64,000 nt of DNA, from positions 114,148 through 178,147 of the forward strand of contig CANFHA010000014.1 of NCBI GenBank assembly GCA_947446645.1. Direction: 5' to 3'. The notes under the pieces were generated by a model. The model ran no database searches. It was not told where the DNA came from and saw only the letters and a program-made list of their open reading frames with translations. A program made the position numbers and the translations under genes. Of this stretch, positions 1 to 8,922 are shown piece by piece. The number at the start of each line of letters is the position of its first letter. Position 1 is the stretch's first letter. Source of the DNA: Chitinophagaceae bacterium. Its GTDB lineage: Bacteria > Bacteroidota > Bacteroidia > Chitinophagales > Chitinophagaceae.

Positions 1-1960
1 ATAAATAGAAGTAATAACCGGTGATAGAACCGGGAGTGCCATTTACTGAATTTACAGTAATTGTTTTTGTAGCCAGGGCGTTGCTGCATACACTTGTTAT
101 TGAGTAGCTGATGGTACTAGTGCCGGGCATTATACCTGTTACCACACCATTGCTGCCTATAGTTACATTACTGTTGCTTGAAGTCCACACACCACCCGCT
201 ACAGAATCAGATAGGTTAATTGCCGACCCCACATTTACAACTGACAACCCGGTGATGGCACCCACAGACACCGCATTCACGGTTACGGCCATTGAAGCCA
301 CCGCTGCGCCACAGCCGTTGGTAACGATATAAGATATTGTTGCCGTACCAGCGGCGATACCGGTAATATTCCCAAACGCGTCTATGGACACATCAGGTGT
401 TGCGCTCCACGATCCGCCGACAGCCGCGTCGGTGAGGTGAACAGAAGTGCCCACACATACTACCGGGTTGCCCGTTATTACACCTGCGTTGGCCAGCGGG
501 TCTATGGTTGTAACTTCAGTAGCGCTCACCGTGCCACAGCTATTTGATAGAGAATAGGAGATCATAGCTGTGCCCGCGGTTATGCCGGTCACATTTCCCA
601 GCCCGTCAGTAGCCGCGTTTCCAGTGGCGCTCCATACACCACCTGGCACAGTAGCCGTGAAGAGAGCGGTTGTAGCCGCACACAGCCTCGCGGCTCCGCT
701 TATAGTTCCGGGATCAGGAAGTGCATTCACTGTTACCATAAAACTCGTGTATGCCGTTCCGCAACTGTTGACTACGGTATATGAGATAGATGCCGTTCCT
801 GCAGTCAGTCCGGTTATATTACCTGATCCGTCCACGGAAGCGCCTCCGGTTGCGCCCCATGCGCCGCCTGCCGATGCATCTGATAAAGATTGTGTGGCAC
901 CCACACAAATTGTGGCGCTTCCACTAATGGTGCCGGCATAAGGCTGTGGATTCACGGTTAACGCATGTGTGGTTACAACCGTACCGCAACTGTTGGTTAC
1001 CGCATAGGTAATGAGAGTTGTTCCGGCACTCATGCCAGTTATATTGCCGATGCTATCCACAGTTGCTACGCTTCCGTTCGTGGAGCTCCAAACGCCACCG
1101 CTGGCAGTATCTGATAATGCTGCGGTAGCTGCCACACAAATAGTATTTTGTCCTGTTATCGTGCCGGCTACTGCTGTCACGTCCACGGTGATTACCCTTG
1201 TTGTCTTACAGTTATTGGTGGCGGCATAAGAGATGGTAGTAGTGCCGCCTGCACGGCCGGTAAGAACACCCGACGTACTGATAGATCCTATAGCAGGAGT
1301 AATGGAGTACCAGGTGCCGCCTCCCGTTGCCTCGGTAAGTATAATACTGGTACCGGTACATACTGCAGCCGGGCCACCAATAGGAGCAGGGGTAGCATTT
1401 ACGGTTAACACCTTTGTGGCCCTGCACCCGCTTACTGTATATGTAAAATAGATCGGCACAACGCCGGGATTATTGGCTGTAACAATTCCCGTAGAACCCA
1501 CGGTTGCAGTGGAAGGGATACCGCTGCTCCATACCCCGCCTGCTCCCGTGTCAGACAAGTTCATCTCAGAACTGAGGCATATGCTGCCGGGACCAGCAAT
1601 GGGATCAGGGGTTGCGAAAACCGTCACGACTATAGATGCAGATGAACCGCCTACGGTATAACTGAGGGTAGCTGTGCCTGCGCTAAGGCCTGTTACTACT
1701 CCGACCGACGACACACTCGCAACGCTTGCTGTGGCCGGACTAATGCTCCAAACACCTCCAGGCGCATCATCAAAAAATGGTGCGGTAGCACCCTTGCACA
1801 TGTAAAAATAATAACCGGTAATGCCGGGCACGGGTGCCGCAAAAGCATTGCCGGTACCAAGTGTGAGCAATGTAAAAATTGTTGCGACAAATAGTGTCTT
1901 AGAAAGCATATTAAGCCGTAATGCACAAGTCTGTGGGTGCTTCTTTGTAGAATTTTTCAT
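1..1960 (-). CDS. Ig-like (BIg_2-type) repeat surface protein, N-terminal part
   Basis: An open frame runs from the ATG at 1960 off the left edge (at least 653 codons), so the C-terminus is missing. The first ~42 residues are a signal peptide: a basic start, a hydrophobic stretch (LFVATIFTLLTLG), then a likely cleavage after AFA. The rest is about eight complete tandem units of roughly 70-75 residues plus the beginning of a ninth. Each unit has the pattern ITG..xxCxG....L(S/T)Da..GGvWsS....at(v)...G.VTG...GTa.ISY......C....VTVN, typical of bacterial Ig-like group 2 domains. The units are diverged copies, not identical. The same unit builds the giant protein at 35627-43012, so the two are paralogues. 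By analogy it is probably a secreted or cell-surface T9SS cargo, but its own sorting tail lies outside the window. Function is unknown; adhesion is the usual guess for such repeats. Confidence 0.85.
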   Translation of the reverse strand, partial: MKNSTKKHPQTCALRLNMLSKTLFVATIFTLLTLGTGNAFAAPVPGITGYYFYMCKGATAPFFDDAPGGVWSISPATASVASVSSVGVVTGLSAGTATLSYTVGGSSASIVVTVFATPDPIAGPGSICLSSEMNLSDTGAGGVWSSGIPSTATVGSTGIVTANNPGVVPIYFTYTVSGCRATKVLTVNATPAPIGGPAAVCTGTSIILTEATGGGTWYSITPAIGSISTSGVLTGRAGGTTTISYAATNNCKTTRVITVDVTAVAGTITGQNTICVAATAALSDTASGGVWSSTNGSVATVDSIGNITGMSAGTTLITYAVTNSCGTVVTTHALTVNPQPYAGTISGSATICVGATQSLSDASAGGAWGATGGASVDGSGNITGLTAGTASISYTVVNSCGTAYTSFMVTVNALPDPGTISGAARLCAATTALFTATVPGGVWSATGNAATDGLGNVTGITAGTAMISYSLSNSCGTVSATEVTTIDPLANAGVITGNPVVCVGTSVHLTDAAVGGSWSATPDVSIDAFGNITGIAAGTATISYIVTNGCGAAVASMAVTVNAVSVGAITGLSVVNVGSAINLSDSVAGGVWTSSNSNVTIGSNGVVTGIMPGTSTISYSITSVCSNALATKTITVNSVNGTPGSITGYYFYL

Positions 1961-2005
1961 AGACATCATTTTTAGGTTTTTATTTTTCCTAAATCCTATC
2001 AATAA

Positions 2006-2036
2006 CAAATTTATGTAGTTTTATTAACAAATCAAT
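2006..2036 (-). promoter_or_regulatory. Bacteroidota-type promoter of the Ig-repeat gene
   Basis: On the minus strand a -33 element ATTG (2033-2036) is separated by 19 bases from a perfect -7 element TAAATTTG (2006-2013, consensus TAnnTTTG). Predicted transcription start is near 1999, giving a leader of about 40 bases before the ATG at 1960. Confidence 0.6.
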
Positions 2037-2227
2037 CACAATATTCTTGTTAACAAAAAAATATTTCACAACGGCTTTATGCCTGTTCACCCCAAAATCG
2101 GTAAATGATTGACAACGAATGGACTATGATGAGAAGAACCGGATTTGCTTCAGTTTGTAATTTTTCTTTGGCCCCAGGTTATAGCACGTAGGGGGTGTAT
2201 ATATGCAACAATTATAAACGTAGTTGA

Positions 2228-2287
2228 TAAAAAAATGCCCCGAAACCGACTATCTATTCATAGAATATAGTACCCGATTCGGAGCAT
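2228..2287 (-). terminator. Rho-independent terminator after the SDR gene
   Basis: Two arms (2235-2248 and 2275-2287) form an imperfect hairpin pairing atgCcccgaa with ttcggagcat. On the minus strand it is followed by a T-rich tract (TTTTTATC). It lies 45 bases past the stop of the SDR gene. Confidence 0.55.
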
Positions 2288-2331
2288 ATTAACTTAGGCA
2301 GTAACTCAAAAGATAAAGTCGCCTGGAACAA

Positions 2332-3144
2332 TCACTTCATCATCCCCAGCATTACCCGATCAAACATTCGGTCAGACAGTAAGGCTTTAGCGAAAAGGAT
2401 CACTTTGGCACCGCCGCCTGTAGCATAGCGTGTTTTAGGTCGGCTGGTGGTAATTGCTTTTACTATAGTTTTTGCCACTACTATTGGCTTGGATCCCATC
2501 TTGTCTGCCTTCTCAAACATCTGCGCATGTTTACGCGTCAGCGCACCATAGGCCGTGTCGCCAGATGTTTTGAGCATATGCTCACGCGCTATACCAGCCC
2601 ACTCTGTTATTATAGCTCCCGGCTCTATGATCACCACATCTATTCCAAATTCCTTCAGCTCCATACGCAGGCTGTCGCTCAGGCCCTCTACCGCATACTT
2701 GGTAGCATGGTACCAGGTGCCATGGGGCTCCCCCAGCTTGCCGCCTATAGACGAGATATTGATGATACGCCCTGAGCGCTGGCCGCGCATATGCGGCAGC
2801 ACCAGCTGTGTGAGCCGCGCCATACCGAATATGTTTACTTCAAACTGGTAGCGAGCCTCGCTCATGGGCACATCTTCCAGCGCACCATAAGATCCATATC
2901 CAGCATTGTTTACCAGCACATCTATACGCCCTTCTGCCTGCAGTACCTGGTTTACCCCGCTTACCATCGCTACCTCATCAGTTACATCCATTGCCAGCAG
3001 CTTCACGCCATCCTGTTTCAGAGCCTGCATTTTTTCTACCCTGCGGGCTGCACCATAAACTATGTATCCCTGCTTAACCAGGAGTTTTGCTGTTTCCATG
3101 CCGATACCGGAAGATGCGCCGGTTACTAATGCTACTTTTTTCAT
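2332..3144 (-). CDS. SDR-family NAD(P)-dependent oxidoreductase
   Basis: 270 residues, the usual length for a classical short-chain dehydrogenase/reductase. The nucleotide-binding motif TGASSGIG is at residues 8-15, NNAGYG at about 85-90, a catalytic Ser in NISSIGG, and YHATK (Tyr-x-x-x-Lys) shortly after, so the catalytic set is complete. The C-terminal stretch after ~200 resembles SDRs that reduce hydrophobic carbonyl compounds, but the substrate cannot be read from sequence. It lies 58 bases downstream of a TetR gene on the same strand with no terminator between, so the pair is probably co-transcribed and under that repressor. A terminator hairpin follows at 2228-2287. Confidence 0.9.
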   Translation of the reverse strand: MKKVALVTGASSGIGMETAKLLVKQGYIVYGAARRVEKMQALKQDGVKLLAMDVTDEVAMVSGVNQVLQAEGRIDVLVNNAGYGSYGALEDVPMSEARYQFEVNIFGMARLTQLVLPHMRGQRSGRIINISSIGGKLGEPHGTWYHATKYAVEGLSDSLRMELKEFGIDVVIIEPGAIITEWAGIAREHMLKTSGDTAYGALTRKHAQMFEKADKMGSKPIVVAKTIVKAITTSRPKTRYATGGGAKVILFAKALLSDRMFDRVMLGMMK

Positions 3145-3202
3145 TTTATTGCGTTTAAGTTTATTTTGATTGACTACTCACTCTATAATTTAATTAAAAA
3201 AA

Positions 3203-3769
3203 TCAGGTCAGCATTGCCCACAGCATCTCAAAAGAATCGCTGATGACCTGGTGCTGCTTTGCTTTGGAGAAATTGGTGGACATAAAGTACTGATTGATAC
3301 CATAGGCATGGCTGCTGATTATGGTAAACAAAAGCTCTACCGGCTGTGATTTTATCACCCCCTCTTTTATGCCCATGCGCAGCATATCGTGAAATGGCTT
3401 AACAGATGCCTCTATCTCATCTGGCGCTATCTGCGACAGATAAGGCGAGTTCTTGAATTGCTCGGCAAACCGGTATTGCAGCTGATTGTCCTGCGCCCAG
3501 AACAGGGATGCAAGATACTGCTCCTTCACAGTTTCCTTAAAGGTGGCCTGCCCTTTTGCATTTTCAAATACATAGGCTGCCATCCTGTTCTTAATGTCTA
3601 CATACAACGCTACTATCAGCTCATCCTTCGTTTTAAAGTAGTGAAACAACGTACCATTAGCTACCCCAGCCTCTTTAGCTATAAGGCTGGTGGGCGTACC
3701 ATGAAACCCATACTCTACAAAGAGTTTAAGGGCAGCATCCAATAGTAGTTGTTTTTTATCCTTCTGCAT
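3203..3769 (-). CDS. TetR/AcrR-family transcriptional regulator
   Basis: 188 residues with the N-terminal TetR helix-turn-helix (residues about 10-55). It includes the hallmark GTPTSLIAKEAGVANGTLFH and the following FKTKDEL, then an all-helical ligand-binding part with no recognisable ligand signature. TetR proteins are dimeric repressors released by small hydrophobic ligands. The start ATG at 3769 sits two bases from a perfect inverted repeat (3772-3789), so the protein almost certainly represses its own transcription and that of the downstream SDR gene. The ligand is unknown; a fatty-acid or xenobiotic carbonyl compound that is also the SDR substrate would fit. Confidence 0.88.
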   Translation of the reverse strand: MQKDKKQLLLDAALKLFVEYGFHGTPTSLIAKEAGVANGTLFHYFKTKDELIVALYVDIKNRMAAYVFENAKGQATFKETVKEQYLASLFWAQDNQLQYRFAEQFKNSPYLSQIAPDEIEASVKPFHDMLRMGIKEGVIKSQPVELLFTIISSHAYGINQYFMSTNFSKAKQHQVISDSFEMLWAMLT

Positions 3770-3771
3770 TA

Positions 3772-3789
3772 TGACTGACTAAACAGTCA
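3772..3789. promoter_or_regulatory. Probable TetR operator
   Basis: A perfect inverted repeat TGACTG-N6-CAGTCA lies immediately upstream of the tetR start codon. Its size, symmetry and position match operators of TetR-family autoregulators, so binding would block initiation of the tetR-SDR transcript. Confidence 0.7.
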
Positions 3790-3901
3790 GCAAATTTAGA
3801 AGAGATTTTTGACATGACAAAATTTTTTAGAAAATGAGGCACCTCAACTCTTGCTATCAGCCACCCAACGATTTCTATTTTCATAGTGTCTATTAAGAGA
3901 A

Positions 3902-3938
3902 AGGTGCTATTTTAGCACCTGCCTGGTTTCTGGCCAGG
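3902..3938 (+). other. Two adjacent hairpins upstream of a lipoprotein gene
   Basis: AGGTGCTA (3902-3909) and TAGCACCT (3913-3920) form a perfect 8-bp stem with a 3-base loop. A second stem CCTGG/CCAGG follows at 3922-3938. No T-run follows, so an intrinsic terminator is unlikely. They would lie in the 5' leader of the gene at 3968 and may protect or regulate the mRNA. Confidence 0.4.
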
Positions 3939-3967
3939 GCTTAACCGCTACCTAAAAACCAACCTTA

Positions 3968-4918
3968 ATGAAGAAATTCGCATACATCCTGGCATTCGGA
4001 GCCGCCGGCCTTACTTTATTTTACTCCTGCTCAAAAAAATACGACAAGACTGGCAGCATCACAACGGGGCAGTATTTTTCCGCTGAGAACCTATTTGCCA
4101 GTCTTGCTGTTCACGCCAAAGTTGTAACTATTGATGCTCAGCGCGATACCAGTTTTTTCGGTAACAGCGGCACCCGATATTCCTTTTATGCTAATACCCT
4201 GATGACAGCAGGTGGTGCCCTCGTAACCGGAAAGGTTCAGCTACAGGTGGCCGAGTACCTGCAGAAGGGAGACATGCTTTTCTCCAAGATGCTTCCCGTA
4301 AGTAACGACGAGCCTTTGATATCGGGCGGAGAAATAAACGTATCTGCCAGCCAGGATGGGCAAAAGCTATTCATGCGCCCGGGCGCTACATTCGATGCAA
4401 ATATGCCACAGCCTGGAGGGGCGCCTACAGGTATGCTGTTCTTTACCGCCCAGACAGCCACGGATACCACGCAGACAAAAGCCAACTGGATCAACACTAC
4501 CGATACCCTTTCAGAAGGAGCAATAGTCATTAATGGTGACACCCTAAAGATGATTTCCGATAGCCTCACCATGTGCAATGCCGATCGTTTTATGACCTCG
4601 CCGAATTACCAGTCTTTTAGTGTTACTGTATCCGTAATAGGAGCTACGCTGCCCTCAGCAAATAAGGTATTCGGCTATACACTATATGACAATTTTAAAG
4701 GCGAGCAAATACTTGGTAGAATTGGCGGCTATGCAGATGGTGTGTTCACAGAATCCCATGTGCCTGATATTCCCGTTCATTTCGGAATATTTGCGCTTAT
4801 TGACGGATATTTTTATGGTGGCATAATTGGAGTTACGCCTGCTAACGGCTCCAATTATGCTGTAACACTTGTGAAGATGGACCCAAATACTTTCAAGACG
4901 CAACTGAACGGTATGTAG
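3968..4918 (+). CDS. Hypothetical lipoprotein
   Basis: 316 residues. It begins with a lipoprotein signal peptide (MKKFAYILAFGAAG, then LTLFYSC with Cys21 as the likely lipidated residue), followed by a charged SKKYDK spacer. So it is probably anchored in the inner leaflet of the outer membrane or exported to the surface. The mature part is rich in Thr, Ser, Gly and aromatic residues and looks like a beta-rich domain. I do not recognise a family. The gene stands alone between the divergent TetR gene and the convergent DUF6159 gene. Confidence 0.7.
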   Translation: MKKFAYILAFGAAGLTLFYSCSKKYDKTGSITTGQYFSAENLFASLAVHAKVVTIDAQRDTSFFGNSGTRYSFYANTLMTAGGALVTGKVQLQVAEYLQKGDMLFSKMLPVSNDEPLISGGEINVSASQDGQKLFMRPGATFDANMPQPGGAPTGMLFFTAQTATDTTQTKANWINTTDTLSEGAIVINGDTLKMISDSLTMCNADRFMTSPNYQSFSVTVSVIGATLPSANKVFGYTLYDNFKGEQILGRIGGYADGVFTESHVPDIPVHFGIFALIDGYFYGGIIGVTPANGSNYAVTLVKMDPNTFKTQLNGM

Positions 4919-4974
4919 GCACTTAACAATACTCAAACATTAGAATGTATTACCAGATAGAGTGGAAACAGGCG

Positions 4975-5006
4975 AGGTTGCCCTATGTCAAGGGTGGAAG
5001 CAACCT
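4975..5006. other. Hairpin between convergent genes
   Basis: AGGTTGC (4975-4981) pairs with GCAACCT (5000-5006), with inner pairing CCT/AGG. It lies between the convergent stops at 4918 and 5047. There is no U-tract, so a terminator role is possible but unproven. Confidence 0.3.
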
Positions 5007-5046
5007 GACGCTGACCACGATGCCGATTGATACGCCTGTGTACTTT

Positions 5047-5874
5047 CTATTTCTCTACAAACAGATCGTCCAGCAGCTGGCTGTTGAAATGTTCATTCAG
5101 ATCACCATTTACCTGGTTATAAAGAGCGCTGATAAGAATAGTATGCAGCGCACTGCTTATGGTGATAATAAAAAGAATACCGGCAACCATTATCAGCACA
5201 CCGGCAGTTTCGTTCACCAGGGCAGATATAGCCATGCCTCCCACAGCCACCAGCAGTATAGCACAAAAGGATATCAGGCCGAGGCTAAAGTTGGCAGTAA
5301 TGCCCTCACCCCATTTCTGTTTCATGAGATTGGCAGAGCGTTTCAGTGCCTCAGCCGGGCCCACATTCTCATAGGCAAGTATAGGTATAACAAAGAAGGT
5401 GGCGGCACTCCATACTATCCCCACTATACCTACAATGATCTTACCGAGCCAGCCTACATTGTCCTGTATAAATCGCAGCGCAGTACCCACAGTGGCAGCA
5501 AAAACAGCCCATAGAAAAATATAGTGTATACGTCCGGCACTGAACCTGAGACCCTTTGCTACGCTCACTTCCTCACCATCGAAGTATAGTTTGGCGCAGT
5601 GCACCAGGCCCATATTAAAGAAGACAACAATGAAGTAGTTAACTATATAGAAGCAAAATAGAAACAAATAAATGGTGCCCGAGCTATACTTATCCGTGTC
5701 TACCTGCGCCCAGCCAAACGCACCATAAACAACAGAAAGGAAGGAGCCGATGACGAGGAGCATTGACAACCCTGAGAGAACAGGAAAAATTATAAGTTCT
5801 TTATGTGCATTCAGCACTGCAAGGCTGTTCTTAGCTACCTGCCAGCCGTTAGTCATACGTGTACCCAGTCCCAT
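5047..5874 (-). CDS. DUF6159-type integral membrane protein
   Basis: 275 residues with about six hydrophobic segments (near 28-52, 72-95, 118-135, 140-170, 200-222 and 225-250). The N-terminus, with NGW.vAk.S..vL...KEL..FP.LSG, is the signature I associate with the DUF6159 family of uncharacterised membrane proteins. No catalytic motif is visible. It is transcribed alone and convergent with the lipoprotein gene to its left. A role in membrane homeostasis is possible but not shown. Confidence 0.7.
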   Translation of the reverse strand: MGLGTRMTNGWQVAKNSLAVLNAHKELIIFPVLSGLSMLLVIGSFLSVVYGAFGWAQVDTDKYSSGTIYLFLFCFYIVNYFIVVFFNMGLVHCAKLYFDGEEVSVAKGLRFSAGRIHYIFLWAVFAATVGTALRFIQDNVGWLGKIIVGIVGIVWSAATFFVIPILAYENVGPAEALKRSANLMKQKWGEGITANFSLGLISFCAILLVAVGGMAISALVNETAGVLIMVAGILFIITISSALHTILISALYNQVNGDLNEHFNSQLLDDLFVEK

Positions 5875-6013
5875 AAGGTTTATGTTTAGACAATAAATGT
5901 AAGAAAATAATCAATTTAGTAATAAGATGTTTGGAACAAAAACAAGAGAAAAACACAATAGAAATGCAAGCAAAGGCGTAATAGAGAAATTAATCTTTTT
6001 TCTACCTTAAAAT

Positions 6014-6511
6014 ATGCTTCGCCTTCTCTATCTCAGCATTATCGCATTTTCCACACTTTCTACTTGCTCCAGGCAATATTCATGCACCAACTATTATGAC
6101 TATGTATTTGAGTTTCACACAGCGCCAGCTGCGGACTCTATAAGAGATACGATGGCCACAGTAGTTGACTACTTAAAGAACGGTGCATTTTCTACGCCTG
6201 TAGATACCTTTGCGGCACTACCCTTCTTCTATGCCATCCAATCCTCGCAGTATTCACTACCGAAAGGAGCAACAGATGAATTCCTTTACAAGTATGACCG
6301 GATAATAACTTTATACCCATCTGGCAGAACGTACAAAATGAGAAATGTGACTCATAATGAACGCAGTGTAAAAGGCGCAGACAGCGATCCCGTTGGTTGC
6401 ACAAACGATATCTTCTTTGTAGTAAATGATTCTCAATATCACGTGCCGGGTATGCAGCAAAACGGATCCGGCAGATATGGCGGGGATGCTATAATGCCGA
6501 TAAAGTATTAA
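6014..6511 (+). CDS. Small hypothetical lipoprotein
   Basis: 165 residues. The N-terminus MLRLLYLSIIAFSTLSTC is a lipoprotein signal peptide with Cys18 in a reasonable lipobox (LSTC). The mature part contains several Tyr and Cys residues and no family I recognise. Leading bases 5875-6013 are AT-rich with no clear promoter. It is followed 69 bases later by the PepE-like gene on the same strand, so the two might be co-transcribed. Confidence 0.6.
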   Translation: MLRLLYLSIIAFSTLSTCSRQYSCTNYYDYVFEFHTAPAADSIRDTMATVVDYLKNGAFSTPVDTFAALPFFYAIQSSQYSLPKGATDEFLYKYDRIITLYPSGRTYKMRNVTHNERSVKGADSDPVGCTNDIFFVVNDSQYHVPGMQQNGSGRYGGDAIMPIKY

Positions 6512-6580
6512 AACGGCTGTTTCTTACATCGCCTCAACGTTTAGAATATTCCACTACATTTATGCCATAAATTTCGCAAA

Positions 6581-7306
6581 GTGCAATATCCCATACTGCT
6601 TATTTCCAGCTCAGCCGTGCATGGCTATGGCTACCTGGAGTGCAACAAAGATGCTATACTGGAGCTGACCAGAGATATTAAAACACCAGTATTATTCGTG
6701 CCCTATGCCGCGGCCCGCAGCGAGTGGAACTCCTATACAGAAAAAGTAGCGGCCTTCTTTCGCAAGCTGGATATTGCGGTAACGGGAATACACACTGTGC
6801 CCCGCGAAAAAGTATGTACTGACTATGAGGTAATATTTGTAGGTGGCGGCAATACCTTCCGCCTGCTGCACACGCTACAGCAACAAGGGCTGGTGCAGGA
6901 GATACGGGATGCAGTGCTGGGTGGCAAACTAAAGTATATGGGCAGCAGCGCAGGTACTAACCTGGCCACACGCAGCATATGCACCACCAATGATATGCCG
7001 ATAGTATACCCGGCACAGGGCTTTGACGGACTAAACCTTTTCACCTTCCAGATAAACCCTCACTACCTGGATCCTGAACCGGAAAGCAGCCACAAAGGCG
7101 AAACACGCTACCAGCGCCTGGCCGAATTTCACCAGGAAAATGATACTACCGTTGTAGGTCTGCGTGAGGGCGCTTATATCAATATCAATACCGATTTTGC
7201 GGCCACCCGTGAGCTATACATAGGTGGTATAAACGGCGCCAGAATATTCATGAACGGGAAGCCGCCATACGAGGCACCGGTGCACAAAAAATTTGTGCTG
7301 AAATAA
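6581..7306 (+). CDS. pepE: Dipeptidase PepE (peptidase family S51)
   Basis: 241 residues, close to the ~229 of E. coli PepE, a cytoplasmic Asp-X dipeptidase. Matching landmarks are VGGGNTFRLL at about 87-96, the nucleophile elbow MGSSAGTN with Ser123, NDMPIVYP.GFD.LN after it, QINPHY with the expected catalytic His, and HKGETR.QR. The start is GTG at 6581, chosen because it gives the standard N-terminus directly before the first beta-strand (PILLISSS) and no in-frame ATG lies nearby. The family has a class I glutamine-amidotransferase-like fold with a Ser-His-Asp/Glu triad. Confidence 0.9.
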   Translation: MQYPILLISSSAVHGYGYLECNKDAILELTRDIKTPVLFVPYAAARSEWNSYTEKVAAFFRKLDIAVTGIHTVPREKVCTDYEVIFVGGGNTFRLLHTLQQQGLVQEIRDAVLGGKLKYMGSSAGTNLATRSICTTNDMPIVYPAQGFDGLNLFTFQINPHYLDPEPESSHKGETRYQRLAEFHQENDTTVVGLREGAYININTDFAATRELYIGGINGARIFMNGKPPYEAPVHKKFVLK

Positions 7307-7543
7307 ATGGATAACCTATCTTTTTGAGCTGCTAAACCCGCGCGCAAAACAATGATAATGATCTAAGCTCTTGATGTCAGCGATAGTGGTGCTCCGTGGG
7401 TTTGCAAGACAGGGATGCATAAAAAACGTGCCGGGGAATCAATATTTCTATTACACACTTCTTTTGTTCACAGGTAGACATTTTAAATAGCAAATGGCAA
7501 AATCAAGGCTCAATAAATAATGTGGTTATCATACCTTTATTTT

Positions 7544-7819
7544 ATGATTACAAAACAATACGAACTGGCTATAGAACTGGAACGCGGCGGCGAATGGATA
7601 TGTGATGTAACGGTACATGAAGAAGAAGGCATGCTGCGCTACGAAATAGAAGTGGACCCTCCTATATGGATAGATGGGAAAGAAGCAGAGCCATTTCCTA
7701 TGGAAATGCGGTATAACGATGCCGGAGAATTGCTGTTCATTACCCAGCATCCGCTTACCGAAGATCTCACGGAACTGGAAGAAATACTGGCGCGCGAGAT
7801 CATCAGCGAAGCAGTTTAG
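7544..7819 (+). CDS. Small conserved-looking hypothetical protein
   Basis: About 91 acidic residues starting at ATG 7544 (MITKQYELAI); an earlier ATG at 7520 would add eight hydrophobic residues. The composition (many Glu, alternating hydrophobics, GGEWICDV, EVDPPIWID) looks like a real small alpha/beta protein, and no other frame here is convincing. No family is recognised. The preceding gap (7307-7519) shows nothing I can assign. Confidence 0.55.
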   Translation: MITKQYELAIELERGGEWICDVTVHEEEGMLRYEIEVDPPIWIDGKEAEPFPMEMRYNDAGELLFITQHPLTEDLTELEEILAREIISEAV

Positions 7820-7924
7820 CAATTGAGATAATACCAGCTATTCAGGATGGATAGAGTCTGATTACCCTATCCGTTGCAGTCACGATAAACAACCTGTAAT
7901 ATGCCAGCAAACATTTTTTGGAAG

Positions 7925-8293
7925 TTACCACTTCTTAAAGATGACATAAACAGCAGCAATAATAAGGCAGAAACCAACGATGTGGTTCCACTCAAATCGC
8001 TGCTTAAATACAACCGCTGAGAAGATCATAAATATCACCAGTGTTATTGCTTCCTGCAGCGTTTTCAGCTGCACAAGGTTAAAGGGCCCACCGTTCTCGT
8101 TGAAGCCAATACGATTGGCGGGAACCTGGAAAACGTACTCAAAAAATGCCAGGCCCCAGCTAATCAGGATCACGGAAAACAAGCCAAGGTTTTGCCCCCA
8201 GCTCATTTCTTTGAATTTGAGATGTCCATACCAGGCACAGGTCATGAATGTGTTAGATATGAGCAGGAAAATGATTGTAGTGAAAGCTTTCAT
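7925..8293 (-). CDS. DMT-superfamily small membrane protein (DUF486/DMT_6)
   Basis: 122 residues with four hydrophobic helices. The N-terminal ISNTFMTCAWYGHLKF, the central FFEYVFQVPANRIG and a C-terminal EAITLVIFMIFS...F are the recognisable pattern of the DUF486 family, a short relative of drug/metabolite transporters. Such four-helix proteins probably work as dimers in the inner membrane; the substrate is unknown. It is transcribed towards 7925, ahead of the CWC gene on the same strand. Confidence 0.85.
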   Translation of the reverse strand: MKAFTTIIFLLISNTFMTCAWYGHLKFKEMSWGQNLGLFSVILISWGLAFFEYVFQVPANRIGFNENGGPFNLVQLKTLQEAITLVIFMIFSAVVFKQRFEWNHIVGFCLIIAAVYVIFKKW

Positions 8294-8352
8294 TTGTAAG
8301 AAGTTGTTTGATAAAAAATGAGTACTAATGTATAGGCGCTGGCATAGAATCG

Positions 8353-8538
8353 TCAGGTCGGCGAACCCATCAACTTCTCAATCTTCTCCGTAAGGCATTT
8401 GGGACAATAACAATATGCATTTTCAACCATAGGCATCACAGGAGGCAATTTACTGCACCAGCAATCTGCCGGACTACACATAAATATGGTGCCGCATTGC
8501 GGACATGTTTTCGAATTTTCGCTACTGTTTAGAGTCAT
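8353..8538 (-). CDS. Cysteine-rich CWC family protein
   Basis: 61 residues. The motif order CPQCG.IF.C.P.DCWC...P, then CYCPKCL, matches the cysteine-rich CWC family of short bacterial proteins. The spaced cysteines probably bind zinc or another metal. It is complete, with the start at 8538 and stop at 8353, and lies 59 bases upstream of the DMT_6 gene on the same strand. Function unknown. Confidence 0.8.
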   Translation of the reverse strand: MTLNSSENSKTCPQCGTIFMCSPADCWCSKLPPVMPMVENAYCYCPKCLTEKIEKLMGSPT

Positions 8539-8922
8539 TTCATCAACAGCAAATCTAATGAATGCTGCTGGTAGGACTGTAGAAAATGCTGTTGAGCAGC
8601 CTCTATTTTATGCATTTACTACAAAAAAAATAGCACTCACCACATAATTTGCCCGTTAACAAAAAGTTATCTGCGCAGTCCTTACATTTATTACAGAACA
8701 ACTAAACGCCGATGCTATTTAGCTGCAGGAAATTTCTAACATCAACATCTTTTTGCGAATAAGAAAAGCAATAGAAGTGATGTATTAGCGTATAACATTA
8801 TGGCATGATATTTGTATTTACATATATTTAGTCCAAATTAACAATAAATTTCACAGATATACCTAAATAATCGCCATTAAGATCACAATAACCGCCACTA
8901 AAAACCGCACCTTATACAGCCT
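8539..8922. other. Intergenic stretch without a gene
   Basis: AT-rich spacer between divergent genes. I see no convincing short ORF, tRNA or strong hairpin, only A/T runs. It must hold the promoters of both flanking genes, but no clear TTTG-N19-TAnnTTTG match stood out. Confidence 0.5.

Noticed and set aside
4945..5514. Plus-strand open frame of 189 codons
   Set aside because: It lies opposite the DUF6159 membrane-protein gene, has a poor, Tyr/His/Ser-rich composition and no plausible family.
7529..7822. Minus-strand frame opposite the small acidic protein
   Set aside because: Its composition is that of an antisense frame; the plus-strand product is more convincing.
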